NCBI GenBank assembly: GCA_900769175.1
Contig: CAAGFP010000240.1
Location: 1 to 18,861 of the forward strand
Length of the DNA stretch: 18,861 nt
Direction: 5' to 3'
Source of the DNA: Lachnospiraceae bacterium
Lineage (GTDB): Bacteria; Bacillota; Clostridia; Lachnospirales; Lachnospiraceae
The notes under the pieces were generated by a model. It did not search any database, was not told the DNA's origin, and saw only the letters and a list, made by a program, of their open reading frames with translations. Below, piece after piece: positions 1 through 7,400 of this stretch. Numbering within the stretch: the stretch's first letter is position 1; the number at the start of each line of letters is the position of its first letter. The position numbers and the translations under genes were made by a program.

Positions 1-321
1 ATTCACATGGATGCAGATAACAACGATGCATGGTATGTGGTAAGAAATACCAGAGGAGTTACCGGATTTGTAGGTCCCGGAAGCAAACCGGTTCCGTTAA
101 CGGAAGAAGAAATGAAATTCTTAAATGTTGAAGGAAGCAGAGAAGTTTCCATAGATGTTGCCGAAGGAGATTTAATTTCGGTTATCGGCGGTGTCTGGGT
201 AGGAAAAGAAGGCGTTGTAAAACGTGTAGATGAGAATAAGCATTCCGTTATCATTAATGTTGACCTTTTCGGCCGTGAAACACCGGTTGAAATCGGATTC
301 GAAGATATTAAAAAACTTTAA
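1..321 (+). CDS. nusG: Transcription termination/antitermination factor NusG, C-terminal part (5' end outside window)
   Basis: The frame is open from base 1, so the N-terminal half of the NGN domain lies upstream of the window; 106 residues are visible. The end of the NGN domain is recognisable from AWYVVRNTRGVTGFVG, a highly conserved NusG block. It is followed by a linker and a C-terminal KOW domain (starting near VAEGDLISVIGG and ending NVDLFGRETPVEIGFEDIKKL). NusG binds RNA polymerase through the NGN domain and uses KOW to contact S10/NusE or Rho, affecting pausing and transcription-translation coupling. The first visible ATG (base 7) is internal, not the start. The gene sits 108 nt upstream of rplK, the usual nusG-rplKA order. 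The stop is TAA at 319-321. The family call is certain; only the 5' end is missing. Confidence 0.96.
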   Translation: MHMDADNNDAWYVVRNTRGVTGFVGPGSKPVPLTEEEMKFLNVEGSREVSIDVAEGDLISVIGGVWVGKEGVVKRVDENKHSVIINVDLFGRETPVEIGFEDIKKL

Positions 322-332
322 AAAGGTTGTTC

Positions 333-347
333 ATAGGAGAATCCTAT
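333..347 (+). other. Small perfect hairpin between nusG and rplK
   Basis: ATAGGA (333-338) and TCCTAT (342-347) form a 6-bp stem around a 3-nt loop, just after the nusG stop. No T-run follows, so it is not a normal intrinsic terminator. It may be an mRNA processing or stability element; the function is unknown. Confidence 0.35.
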
Positions 348-373
348 TAAAATATAGAAGTACTTTATGAACA

Positions 374-407
374 GTGGGAGCTGTCAATGGTGGCAGCGCC
401 GAACCAC
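374..407 (+). promoter_or_regulatory. Putative ribosomal protein L1 binding site (autoregulatory hairpin) in the rplK leader
   Basis: GTGG (374-377) pairs with CCAC (404-407). An asymmetric internal loop follows (GA at 378-379 opposite GCCGAA at 398-403). A 7-bp stem then pairs GCTGTCA (380-386) with TGGCAGC (391-397), with one G-U pair, around the loop ATGG. The GUGGGAG...CCAC layout with a purine-rich asymmetric loop mimics the L1-binding site of 23S rRNA (helices 76-77) and the known L1 sites on L11/L1 operon mRNAs. It ends 9 nt before the rplK Shine-Dalgarno sequence, so bound L1 could block ribosome entry. Regulation is inferred from this similarity. Confidence 0.65.
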
Positions 408-429
408 ATTTTATCAGGAGGTAGCCAAA

Positions 430-855
430 ATGGCAAAGAAAGTAACAGGTTATATCAAATTACAGATTCCTGCCGGCAAAGCAACACCGGCACCACCGGT
501 TGGTCCCGCACTTGGACAGCATGGTGTAAACATCGTTGAATTTACAAAACAGTTCAACGCAAAGACAGCAGACAAGGGTGATTTAATTATCCCTGTTGTT
601 ATTACCGTATACGCAGACAGAAGCTTTAGCTTCGTTACAAAAACTCCGCCTGCTGCAGTACTTTTAAAGAAGGCTTGTAACTTAAAGACCGCATCTGCAA
701 AACCGAACAAAGATAAGGTTGCTACAATTTCTAAGGATAAAATCCGTGAAATCGCAGAGCTCAAGATGCCGGATTTAAATGCAGCCAGCATTGAAGCAGC
801 TATGAGCATGATCGCTGGAACAGCTCGTAGTATGGGTATCAAAGTAGAAGAATAA
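430..855 (+). CDS. rplK: 50S ribosomal protein L11
   Basis: This 141-residue protein, the normal length for L11, begins MAKKVTGYIKLQIPAGKA. It carries the conserved block PAPPVGPALGQHGVNI, whose prolines belong to the N-terminal domain that reacts to stringent-response and thiopeptide ligands. The C-terminal rRNA-binding domain ends ARSMGIKVEE. L11 binds the GTPase-associated centre of 23S rRNA with L10/L12 and is needed for RelA-type activation on stalled ribosomes. I chose ATG 430 because AGGAGG lies at 416-421, 8 nt upstream, and the protein starts exactly like other L11 sequences. The frame is open further upstream (to 367), but that stretch is the regulatory leader, not protein. The gene is co-transcribed with rplA, 53 nt downstream. 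Confidence 0.98.
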   Translation: MAKKVTGYIKLQIPAGKATPAPPVGPALGQHGVNIVEFTKQFNAKTADKGDLIIPVVITVYADRSFSFVTKTPPAAVLLKKACNLKTASAKPNKDKVATISKDKIREIAELKMPDLNAASIEAAMSMIAGTARSMGIKVEE

Positions 856-866
856 TTTTTGATTAA

Positions 867-893
867 GTGGGAGCACATCGTGCACTTGACCAC
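867..893 (+). promoter_or_regulatory. Second putative L1 binding hairpin, between rplK and rplA
   Basis: GTGG (867-870) pairs with CCAC (890-893), with GA (871-872) opposite ACTTGA (884-889). An inner stem pairs GCAC (873-876) with GTGC (880-883) around loop ATC. The framework GTGGGAGC...GACCAC matches the element before rplK although the inner stem sequence differs, so the structure rather than the sequence is repeated. The rplA Shine-Dalgarno AAGGAGG (894-900) starts immediately after the closing stem. This suggests direct control of rplA translation by L1; the binding itself is inferred. Confidence 0.65.
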
Positions 894-908
894 AAGGAGG
901 AAAACGTA

Positions 909-1601
909 ATGAAACATGGTAAGAAATATAATGAGGCTGCTAAGCTGGTAGACAGAACTGCATTTTATGATCCCGCTGATGCAATTGCACTCGTAAAGAA
1001 GAATGCTACAGCTAAGTTTGATGAAACTGTAGAACTTCACATTAAGACAGGTTGTGACGGACGTCATGCAGAAGAACAGATTCGTGGAGCTGTTGTACTT
1101 CCTCACGGAACCGGTAAAACGGTTAAAGTTTTAGTTTTTGCTAAAGGTGATAAAGTAAATGAAGCAGAAGCTGCCGGCGCAGATTATGTTGGTGGCGAAG
1201 AACTGATTCCGAAGATTCAGAATGACGGATGGTTTGATTTCGACGTTGTTGTAGCAACTCCCGATATGATGGGCGTTGTTGGACGTCTTGGTAAGGTTTT
1301 AGGACCGAAAGGCTTAATGCCGAACCCGAAGGCAGGTACCGTAACAATGGACGTAACCAAAGCTATCGCTGATATCAAAGCAGGTAAGATTGAATACAGA
1401 CTTGATAAGTCTAACATTGTTCACTGTCCGATCGGAAAAGCTTCCTTCACGGAGGAACAGCTTGCTGATAACCTCAAAGCAATTATGGATGCTATTATTA
1501 AGGCAAAACCCAGTGCATTGAAGGGACAGTACTTAAGAAGTGTTACCCTTACAAGTACAATGGGACCCGGTGTCAGAGTAAACTCTATGAAGTTTATGTA
1601 A
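909..1601 (+). CDS. rplA: 50S ribosomal protein L1
   Basis: This 230-residue protein starts MKHGKKYNEAAKLVDRTAFY and contains the L1 signature region VGRLGKVLGPKGLMPNPK in domain II. It ends TMGPGVRVNSMKFM, all typical of bacterial L1 at normal length. L1 forms the mobile L1 stalk of the 50S subunit, assists release of E-site tRNA, and in many bacteria represses its own operon by binding mRNA that imitates the rRNA site. Start ATG 909 has AAGGAGG at 894-900, spaced 8 nt. The frame is open upstream to 867, but those bases form the hairpin described separately. The gene is the last of the rplK-rplA unit and is followed by a strong terminator, so this operon is transcriptionally separate from rplJL here. 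Confidence 0.98.
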   Translation: MKHGKKYNEAAKLVDRTAFYDPADAIALVKKNATAKFDETVELHIKTGCDGRHAEEQIRGAVVLPHGTGKTVKVLVFAKGDKVNEAEAAGADYVGGEELIPKIQNDGWFDFDVVVATPDMMGVVGRLGKVLGPKGLMPNPKAGTVTMDVTKAIADIKAGKIEYRLDKSNIVHCPIGKASFTEEQLADNLKAIMDAIIKAKPSALKGQYLRSVTLTSTMGPGVRVNSMKFM

Positions 1602-1611
1602 AAAGAATTAT

Positions 1612-1650
1612 AAAAGCTGTGCTCATGCGGGCACAGCTTTTGTTGTATTA
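1612..1650 (+). terminator. Intrinsic terminator of the rplK-rplA operon
   Basis: AAAAGCTGTGC (1612-1622) pairs perfectly with GCACAGCTTTT (1631-1641), an 11-bp stem around an 8-nt loop. A T-rich tail TGTTGTATT follows. The hairpin starts 10 nt after the rplA stop codon. The gap to 1755 otherwise holds a TATGAT (1673-1678) that could be a -10 box for the next gene, but I see no matching -35. Confidence 0.85.
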
Positions 1651-1755
1651 TGGGAAATTCAAGCGAATCCCCTATGATACAACAAAAACTCTAAAGAGGA
1701 TACACACTCGCACGTAAGGAATTAAGGGAATTCATTTGGTGGTTGAAAAAGGCTT

Positions 1756-3015
1756 ATGAAAAGAAAAAGAGACTGGATTGCATTTTTAATTACATTATCC
1801 GTGGTATTGGTGGTTGGCAGTGGAATTTTATTCCTGATTGGCAGAAAACAACAAATTGAAAATGGTATGGATTTGCAGGGAAAGACGGAAGGGGAAGAAT
1901 CGTTCCTGTCAGAGGAGAACACTTGTGAAAACGTTTTGGATAACGTATGGAATGATTCAGAACCGGAAAAGGAAGCGGATTCGGGAGAAATACAGGAAGA
2001 GGCAGAAACAGAATATCCGAGTGAAGAGGATACCATTATTTTAGAAGATGATAAAAGCGGAACCATTTCGATTTCTTTTGCCGGAGATATGCTTTTTGAT
2101 GACGGATATGCAACGATGAATCGTTTCCGTCAATGCGACAGTGACGTGGAGCGGATTTTTACGAACGGACTTTTGGAGGTTATGAAAGCGCCTGAACTTT
2201 TCATGGTGAATAATGAGTTTACTTTCACAACACGTGGGACTCCGCTTGAAAACAAAGCATTTACATTTCGGGCAAAACCGGAAAATGTTTCCATATATAA
2301 TGACATGGGGGTCGATATTGTCGGGCTTGCCAATAATCATATCACCGATTTCGGAATGGAATCTTTGTACGATACGCTGGATACACTTGACGAGGCCGGT
2401 TTGGTTCATGTGGGAGCCGGAAGGGATTTAAACGAAGCGTCGAGAATTCAATATTACAGAAAAGGTGATTTGAAAATTGCAATTGTCTGCGCGACACAGA
2501 TTGAAAGACTTGCAAATCCGGATACAAAAGGTGCGACGGAGGATTCGCCGGGAACATTTCGATGTTTCGATCCGCAAATGGCAGTTGAAAAGATTAAGGA
2601 AGCAAAACAGAATGCGGATTTCGTTATTTTTTATGTACACTGGGGAACGGAGAAGGTGGAAGAACCCGATTATCATCAGAATTATCAGGTGCCGCTTTAT
2701 GTGGAAGCAGGGGCGGATGTGATTATCGGCGGGCATCCCCATATTTTGCAAAAAATAGATTATGTTGAAGATACGCCGGTATTTTACAGCCTTGGAAATT
2801 TCTGGTTTTCTTCGAAAACGACGGATACCGGACTCGCAGAACTTGTGATTGGCAAAGACGGACTTGTTTCAACGAAATTTACGCCCTGCGTATCCAAAAG
2901 TTGCGTTTTGAATTTAAGCGAAGGGGAAGAGAAAGAACGGATTTTATCCCATTTGCAGCAAATATCTCCGGGCGTGAGTATTGATTCGGACGGTTATATC
3001 GAAAAAAAGGAGTAA
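1756..3015 (+). CDS. Membrane-anchored CapA-family (PGA_cap) metallophosphoesterase-like protein
   Basis: This protein has 419 residues. A positively charged start (MKRKRD) precedes one hydrophobic segment at about residues 7-29, read as an uncleaved signal anchor. An acidic, low-complexity linker (about 34-100) follows, then the catalytic-type domain from about 103. Visible CapA/calcineurin-like motifs are AGDMLF (109-114), NNE (152-154), LANNHITDFG (191-200), YVHWG (293-297), GGHPH (325-329) and SLGNF (345-349). These Asp/Asn/His residues match the metal-binding pattern of the family. The domain should face the outside of the cell. Family members include poly-gamma-glutamate capsule proteins, but no capB/capC genes are nearby, so I do not infer PGA synthesis. 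The start is forced: an in-frame stop sits at 1744-1746. The Shine-Dalgarno is poor (AAAGG, very close to the ATG), so expression is probably low. Its place between rplA and rplJ is unusual. Confidence 0.88.
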   Translation: MKRKRDWIAFLITLSVVLVVGSGILFLIGRKQQIENGMDLQGKTEGEESFLSEENTCENVLDNVWNDSEPEKEADSGEIQEEAETEYPSEEDTIILEDDKSGTISISFAGDMLFDDGYATMNRFRQCDSDVERIFTNGLLEVMKAPELFMVNNEFTFTTRGTPLENKAFTFRAKPENVSIYNDMGVDIVGLANNHITDFGMESLYDTLDTLDEAGLVHVGAGRDLNEASRIQYYRKGDLKIAIVCATQIERLANPDTKGATEDSPGTFRCFDPQMAVEKIKEAKQNADFVIFYVHWGTEKVEEPDYHQNYQVPLYVEAGADVIIGGHPHILQKIDYVEDTPVFYSLGNFWFSSKTTDTGLAELVIGKDGLVSTKFTPCVSKSCVLNLSEGEEKERILSHLQQISPGVSIDSDGYIEKKE

Positions 3016-3040
3016 GAACTTCGAGAGAAATAAAATTATC

Positions 3041-3076
3041 GAAATAAGAAAAGAAATAAGAAAAGAAATAAGAAAG
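3041..3076 (+). repeat. Three tandem copies of a 12-nt purine repeat upstream of the rplJ promoter
   Basis: The unit GAAATAAGAAAA occurs at 3041-3052 and 3053-3064, with a third copy at 3065-3076 differing only in the last base (G). The array ends 3 nt before the TTGACA of the rplJ promoter. Such an A-rich block could act as an UP element or simply be slippage-prone sequence after the capA-like gene. Confidence 0.8.
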
Positions 3077-3079
3077 TGC

Positions 3080-3112
3080 TTGACAAATATTTTATAAAAT
3101 GTTAATTTTAAC
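3080..3112 (+). promoter_or_regulatory. Promoter of rplJ-rplL
   Basis: A perfect -35 box TTGACA lies at 3080-3085. The -10 region at about 3101-3108 (GTTAATTT) is weak, partly rescued by a TG at 3100-3101. GTTAA-TT-TTAAC (3101-3112) is a perfect inverted repeat covering the -10. The -35 and the L10 leader starting just downstream make this the evident promoter, though the exact -10 is uncertain. Confidence 0.6.
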
Positions 3113-3246
3113 AAGGTTGCGCAAGTAACCATGCCGAAGACAGTAGGTGTCGGAAACGACGTAAGCATAGCGCCTACCGAGGAGAATGAGATTCATAATA
3201 TTATGATTTTATCCCCTTCTGTCTACGGCAGGAGGGTTTTTATTTC
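3113..3246 (+). promoter_or_regulatory. L10 leader: autoregulatory RNA with attenuator terminator ahead of rplJ
   Basis: The first hairpin is GGTTGC/GTAACC (3115-3120, 3125-3130) closed by a GCAA tetraloop. The conserved core ATGCCGAAGACAGTAGGTG then leads into GTAGGTG (3143-3149) pairing CGCCTAC (3171-3177), with an inner TCG-GAAA-CGA hairpin (3150-3159). A terminator pairs CCCTTCTG (3214-3221) with CAGGAGGG (3229-3236), followed by TTTTTA. Bases 3219-3230 are also complementary, at 11 of 12 positions, to the core 3132-3143, giving an antiterminator. In this known Firmicutes family, the L10(L12) complex binds the leader and favours the terminator, so excess L10 shuts down rplJL. Confidence 0.93.
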
Positions 3247-3291
3247 TAAAGAACCTCTTTCGGCAACTAAATCAGACAGGAGGTAAAAACA

Positions 3292-3804
3292 ATGGCAAAG
3301 GTTGAAAATGTTGAAGCAAAGAAACCAATCGTGGCAGAGATTGCTGAAGGTATCAAAGATGCTAAGAGTGTTGTAATCGTTGATTACCGTGGTCTTACTG
3401 TTGAACAGGATACCAAACTTCGTAAGCAGCTTCGTGAAGCAGGCGTTTCTTACAAAGTTTACAAGAACACCATGATGAATTTTGCTTTCGAAGGAACTGA
3501 ATTTGCAGCACTTGCTCCTTATCTTGAAGGACCCAGCGCAATGGCATTTTCCAAGGAAGATGCAACTGCTCCTGCAAGAGAAATCTGCAAGTTTGCAAAG
3601 GAAGCACCCAAGCTTGAAGTTAAGGGTGGTGTTGTAGAAGGCACTCTTTACGATGCAAAGGGAGTTGCTACAATCGCAACGGTTCCCTCAAGAGACGAAT
3701 TGCTCGGCAAATTGCTCGGAAGTATTCAGTCTCCTATTACCAATCTTGCTCGTGTACTCAATCAGATTGCAGAGCAGGGTGGCAATGCAGCTGCAGCAGA
3801 ATAA
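3292..3804 (+). CDS. rplJ: 50S ribosomal protein L10
   Basis: The 170-residue protein begins MAKVENVEAKKPIVAEIAEGIKDAKSVVIVDYRGLTVEQ, with the L10 N-terminal rRNA-binding fold (SVVIVDYRGLTV, then LRKQLREAGVSYKVYKNT). It ends in an alanine-rich helix, the part that recruits L12 dimers. L10 is the base of the ribosomal stalk that binds translational GTPases. The start at 3292 has AGGAGG at 3278-3283, 8 nt upstream. The gene follows the attenuator leader by 46 nt and is followed by rplL after 72 nt, so stalk proteins are made together and controlled by their own product. Confidence 0.98.
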   Translation: MAKVENVEAKKPIVAEIAEGIKDAKSVVIVDYRGLTVEQDTKLRKQLREAGVSYKVYKNTMMNFAFEGTEFAALAPYLEGPSAMAFSKEDATAPAREICKFAKEAPKLEVKGGVVEGTLYDAKGVATIATVPSRDELLGKLLGSIQSPITNLARVLNQIAEQGGNAAAAE

Positions 3805-3876
3805 GAACAGAATTTTTTGCTGCGTAAAACAAGAACTTTATGAAACACTTATATTATTAAAATGGAGGAAAACAAA

Positions 3877-4257
3877 ATGGCAAAGTTAACAACTCAGGAA
3901 TTTATCGACGCTATCAAAGAATTAAGCGTACTTGAATTAAACGATTTAGTAAAAGCATGTGAAGAAGAATTTGGTGTATCTGCAGCAGCAGGTGTTGTTG
4001 TAGCAGCAGCAGGTGCAGGTGCAGCAGCAGAAGCAGCTGAAGAAAAGACTGAATTTGATGTAGAACTTACTGAAGTAGGTCCTAACAAAGTTAAGGTTAT
4101 CAAAGTAGTTCGTGAAGCTACCGGACTTGGATTAAAGGAAGCAAAAGACTTAGTTGATGCTGCTCCTAAGATGCTTAAAGAAGGCGCTTCTAAAGAAGAA
4201 GCTGATGATATCAAGGCTAAACTTGAAGCAGAAGGCGCTAAGGTTACTTTGAAATAA
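3877..4257 (+). CDS. rplL: 50S ribosomal protein L7/L12
   Basis: This 126-residue acidic protein begins MAKLTTQEFIDAIKELSVLELNDLVKACEEEFGV. It has the N-terminal dimerisation helices, an alanine-rich flexible hinge (about residues 36-55), and the globular C-terminal domain containing VKVIKVVREATGLGLKEAKDLVDAAP. L12 dimers on the stalk recruit EF-G, EF-Tu, IF2 and release factors. I start it at ATG 3877, not the in-frame ATG at 3862, because GGAGG (3864-3868) overlaps the latter and is 8 nt before 3877. The protein also begins like its homologues there. The gene ends the rplJL unit; a strong terminator begins 40 nt later. Confidence 0.98.
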   Translation: MAKLTTQEFIDAIKELSVLELNDLVKACEEEFGVSAAAGVVVAAAGAGAAAEAAEEKTEFDVELTEVGPNKVKVIKVVREATGLGLKEAKDLVDAAPKMLKEGASKEEADDIKAKLEAEGAKVTLK

Positions 4258-4297
4258 TTGATTTTTCGGACTTCGGGAAACAATTAAAAAAGATTAT

Positions 4298-4336
4298 AAA
4301 AAAGGTTGGAAATCATTTGACTTCCAACCTTTTTTG
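4298..4336 (+). terminator. Intrinsic terminator between rplL and rpoB
   Basis: AAAAAAGGTTGGAA (4298-4311) pairs perfectly with TTCCAACCTTTTTT (4322-4335), giving an 8-bp GC-containing core extended by six A-T pairs, with a 10-nt loop. It should end most rplJL transcripts, which leaves rpoBC dependent on read-through or a nearby promoter. Confidence 0.9.
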
Positions 4337-4355
4337 TGCTATTATGTAAAGTGCA

Positions 4356-4383
4356 CTATTGTGGTTAGGTATACCCATAATAG
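4356..4383 (+). other. Hairpin in the rpoB 5' leader
   Basis: CTATTGTGG (4356-4364) pairs with CCATAATAG (4375-4383), a 9-bp stem with one G-U pair and a 10-nt loop. It contains the 8-bp palindrome GGTATACC (4368-4375). It lies between the rplL terminator and the rpoB Shine-Dalgarno. TATTGT (4357-4362) and CATAAT (4376-4381) inside it could be -10 boxes, but neither has a good -35. It may be an mRNA structure or a promoter/operator site. Confidence 0.45.
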
Positions 4384-4426
4384 TAAAAATGGCTTTATTA
4401 TCATGAAAGAACGGAGTGAAGAGTCA

Positions 4427-7400
4427 ATGGAAAAGAACAGAATACGCCCAATTGTGAACGGAAACAGTATGCGTATGAGCTACTCTCGCCAAAAAGAAGT
4501 ACTTGAAATGCCGAATTTAATTGAAGTTCAGAAAAACTCTTATGAGTGGTTCCTGAAAGAAGGTTTAAAGGAAGCATTTGATGATATTTCTCCTATTACG
4601 AATTTTGGCGGCGATCTTCGCATGGAATTTGTGAAGTTTGAATTAGCTGTAAATGAAATTAAGCATACGATTGAAGAATGCAAGGAACGCGATCTTACTT
4701 ATGAAGCACCTTTGAAGGTAACAGTCAGATTGATTAACCAGTCGAAGGACGAAAGCATTAAGGATGTACCTATTTTTATGGGTAATTTCCCGCTTATGAC
4801 TGAAACCGGTACCTTTGTCATCAATGGTGCTGAGCGTGTTATCGTCAGCCAGCTTGTGCGTTCTCCCGGTATTTATTATGAAATTGGACATGACAAGATT
4901 GGTAAGGAGTTATTCTCTTCAACTGTAATTCCGAATCGTGGCGCATGGCTTGAATATGAAACTGACTCAAATGATGTTGCATACGTTCGTGTTGACAGGA
5001 CCAGAAAAGTTCCGATTACTGTGTTTATTCGTTCTCTTGGTTTTGGCACAGATGAAGAAATTATCGATTTATTCGGGGATGAACCCAAGATTCGTGCCAG
5101 CTTTACGAAGGATCCTTCCAAGAACTATCAGGACGGATTGAGAGAACTTTATACCAAGATTCATCCGGGCGAGCCTTTCAGCGTTGAAAGCGCAGAAAGC
5201 TTCATTTCTTCCATGTTCTTCGACCCCAGAAGATATGACCTTGCAAAGGTGGGTCGTTATAAATTTAACAAAAAACTGATGTTAAGAAACCGTATCCGTG
5301 GATTTGTTCTTGCTCAGGATGTGGTAAATGAATATACAGGTGATGTAATTGCAAAGGCCGGAGATACTGTTACAACAGAACTTGCCGATGCAATTCAGAA
5401 TGCTGCAATTGCTTCTGTATTAATTCAGGCGGAAGACAGAAATGTTAAAGTATTATCTAACCTCATGGTTGATATTAATGAATGGGTGGATTGCGATGCA
5501 AAAGAACTCGGAATTACCGAACTTGTATACTTCCCTGAACTTAAGAAGCTGTTTTCTGAGTTTTCAGACAGTGCAGAACTTGCGGATGCAATTAAGAATA
5601 ATGTTCATAAATTAATTCCGAAGCATATTACAAAAGAGGATATGCTCGCTTCCATTAACTATAATATTCATCTTGAATACGGTATTGGTCATGATGATGA
5701 TATTGACCACCTTGGAAACAGACGTATCCGCGCCGTAGGTGAATTGTTACAAAACCAGTATAGAATCGGTCTTTCCAGAATGGAAAGAGTGGTTCGTGAA
5801 AGAATGACAACTCATAACGCTGAGGATATTACAGCTCAGAAACTGATTAACATCAAACCTGTGCAGGCTGCAATCAAGGAATTCTTCGGTTCCTCACAGC
5901 TTTCACAGTTCATGGATCAGAATAACCCTCTTGGCGAGCTTACTCACAAGAGAAGACTTTCTGCATTAGGACCCGGTGGTCTTTCCAGAGACCGTGCCGG
6001 ATTTGAGGTCCGTGACGTACATTATACCCATTACGGAAGAATGTGTCCGATCGAAACACCTGAAGGTCCTAACATTGGTTTGATTAACTCTCTTGCATCT
6101 TATGCTGTAATCAATGAATATGGTTTTATTGAAGCGCCTTACCGTGTCATTGATAAGTCTGATCCTGCTAATCCCAGGGTAACAGATGAAGTTGTTTATA
6201 TGACAGCGGATGAAGAAGATAATTACCACGTGGCTCAGGCAAACGAAAAACTGGATGAAGAGGGCCACTTTGTTAAGAAGATGGTTGCCGGTCGTTTCAG
6301 AGAGGAAACTCAGGAATATCCGAGAGAAATGTTTGATTTCATGGATGTCTCTCCTCGTATGGTATTCTCAGTTGCAACAGCGTTGATTCCGTTCCTTCAG
6401 AATGACGATGCGAATCGTGCACTCATGGGATCCAACATGCAGCGTCAGGCTGTGCCGCTTCTCTTTACCGAAGCGCCTGTTATCGGTACCGGTATGGAAG
6501 TTAAGACTGCTGTTGACTCCGGTGTGTGCGTGGTTGCAAAGAAAGCAGGTACCGTTACCTATGTTTCGGCCAAGATGATTCGTATGACTTATGATGACGG
6601 AGAGAAGGCTGAATTTAAGCTTTCCAAGTTTTCAAGAAGTAACCAGAGTAACTGCTATAACCAGAAACCGATTGTGTTCAAAGGCGATCATGTTGCAGCA
6701 GGACAGGTAATTGCCGATGGCCCTTCCACATCACAGGGTGAGTTGGGACTTGGTAAAAATCCTTTAATCGGATTTATGACCTGGGAAGGTTATAACTACG
6801 AGGATGCTGTTCTGTTAAGTGAAAGACTTGTTCGTGAGGATGTTTATACATCTGTTCACATTGAAGAATATGAAACCGAAGCAAGAGATACCAAACTTGG
6901 TGAAGAAGAAATTACCAGGGATGTTCCCGGTATCGGCGATGATGCATTGAAGAATCTTGATGAAAGAGGAATTATCCGTATCGGTGCAGAAGTGCGAGCG
7001 GGCGATATCCTTGTTGGTAAGGTTACTCCGAAGGGAGAAACGGAGCTTACTGCAGAAGAAAGACTTCTCCGCGCAATCTTCGGTGAAAAGGCCAGAGAAG
7101 TAAGAGATACCTCTTTAAAGGTTCCTCACGGAGAATATGGTGTCGTTGTTGATGCTAAAGTATTTTCACGTGCAAACGGTGATACGGAACTTGCACCCGG
7201 TGTAAATCAGAAGGTTCGTATTTATATTGCCCAGAAGAGAAAGATTTCAGTCGGAGATAAAATGGCTGGTCGTCATGGTAACAAGGGTGTTGTTTCCCGT
7301 GTGCTTCCGGTTGAAGATATGCCTTATCTTCCGAACGGACGCCCTCTTGATATCGTATTGAATCCTTTGGGTGTGCCTTCTCGTATGAACATTGGACAGG

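Noticed and set aside
367..429. N-terminal extension of L11
   Set aside because: The stretch folds into the leader hairpin and holds the Shine-Dalgarno; L11 homologues begin at MAKKV, at 430.
867..908. N-terminal extension of L1 from GTG 867
   Set aside because: It has no ribosome binding site, and these bases form the L1-like hairpin and the real Shine-Dalgarno of rplA.
450..1106. Long open frame on the minus strand across rplK and rplA
   Set aside because: It is antisense to two certain ribosomal protein genes and has no ribosome binding site or recognisable protein. It reflects codon bias of the genes on the other strand.
1673..1678. TATGAT as promoter of the capA-like gene
   Set aside because: It is a good -10 match, but no acceptable -35 exists 16-18 bp upstream, so it was not listed as a promoter.
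3041..3076. CRISPR-like array
   Set aside because: The units are contiguous 12-mers without spacers, so this is a simple tandem repeat. No CRISPR array is present in the window.
3862..3876. Earlier in-frame ATG for rplL (adds MEENK)
   Set aside because: The Shine-Dalgarno GGAGG lies inside this extension and is correctly spaced for ATG 3877.
4334..4426. RpoB start upstream of 4427
   Set aside because: The extension runs through the terminator T-run and leader hairpin, and RpoB homologues start at MEKNRI-like sequence.
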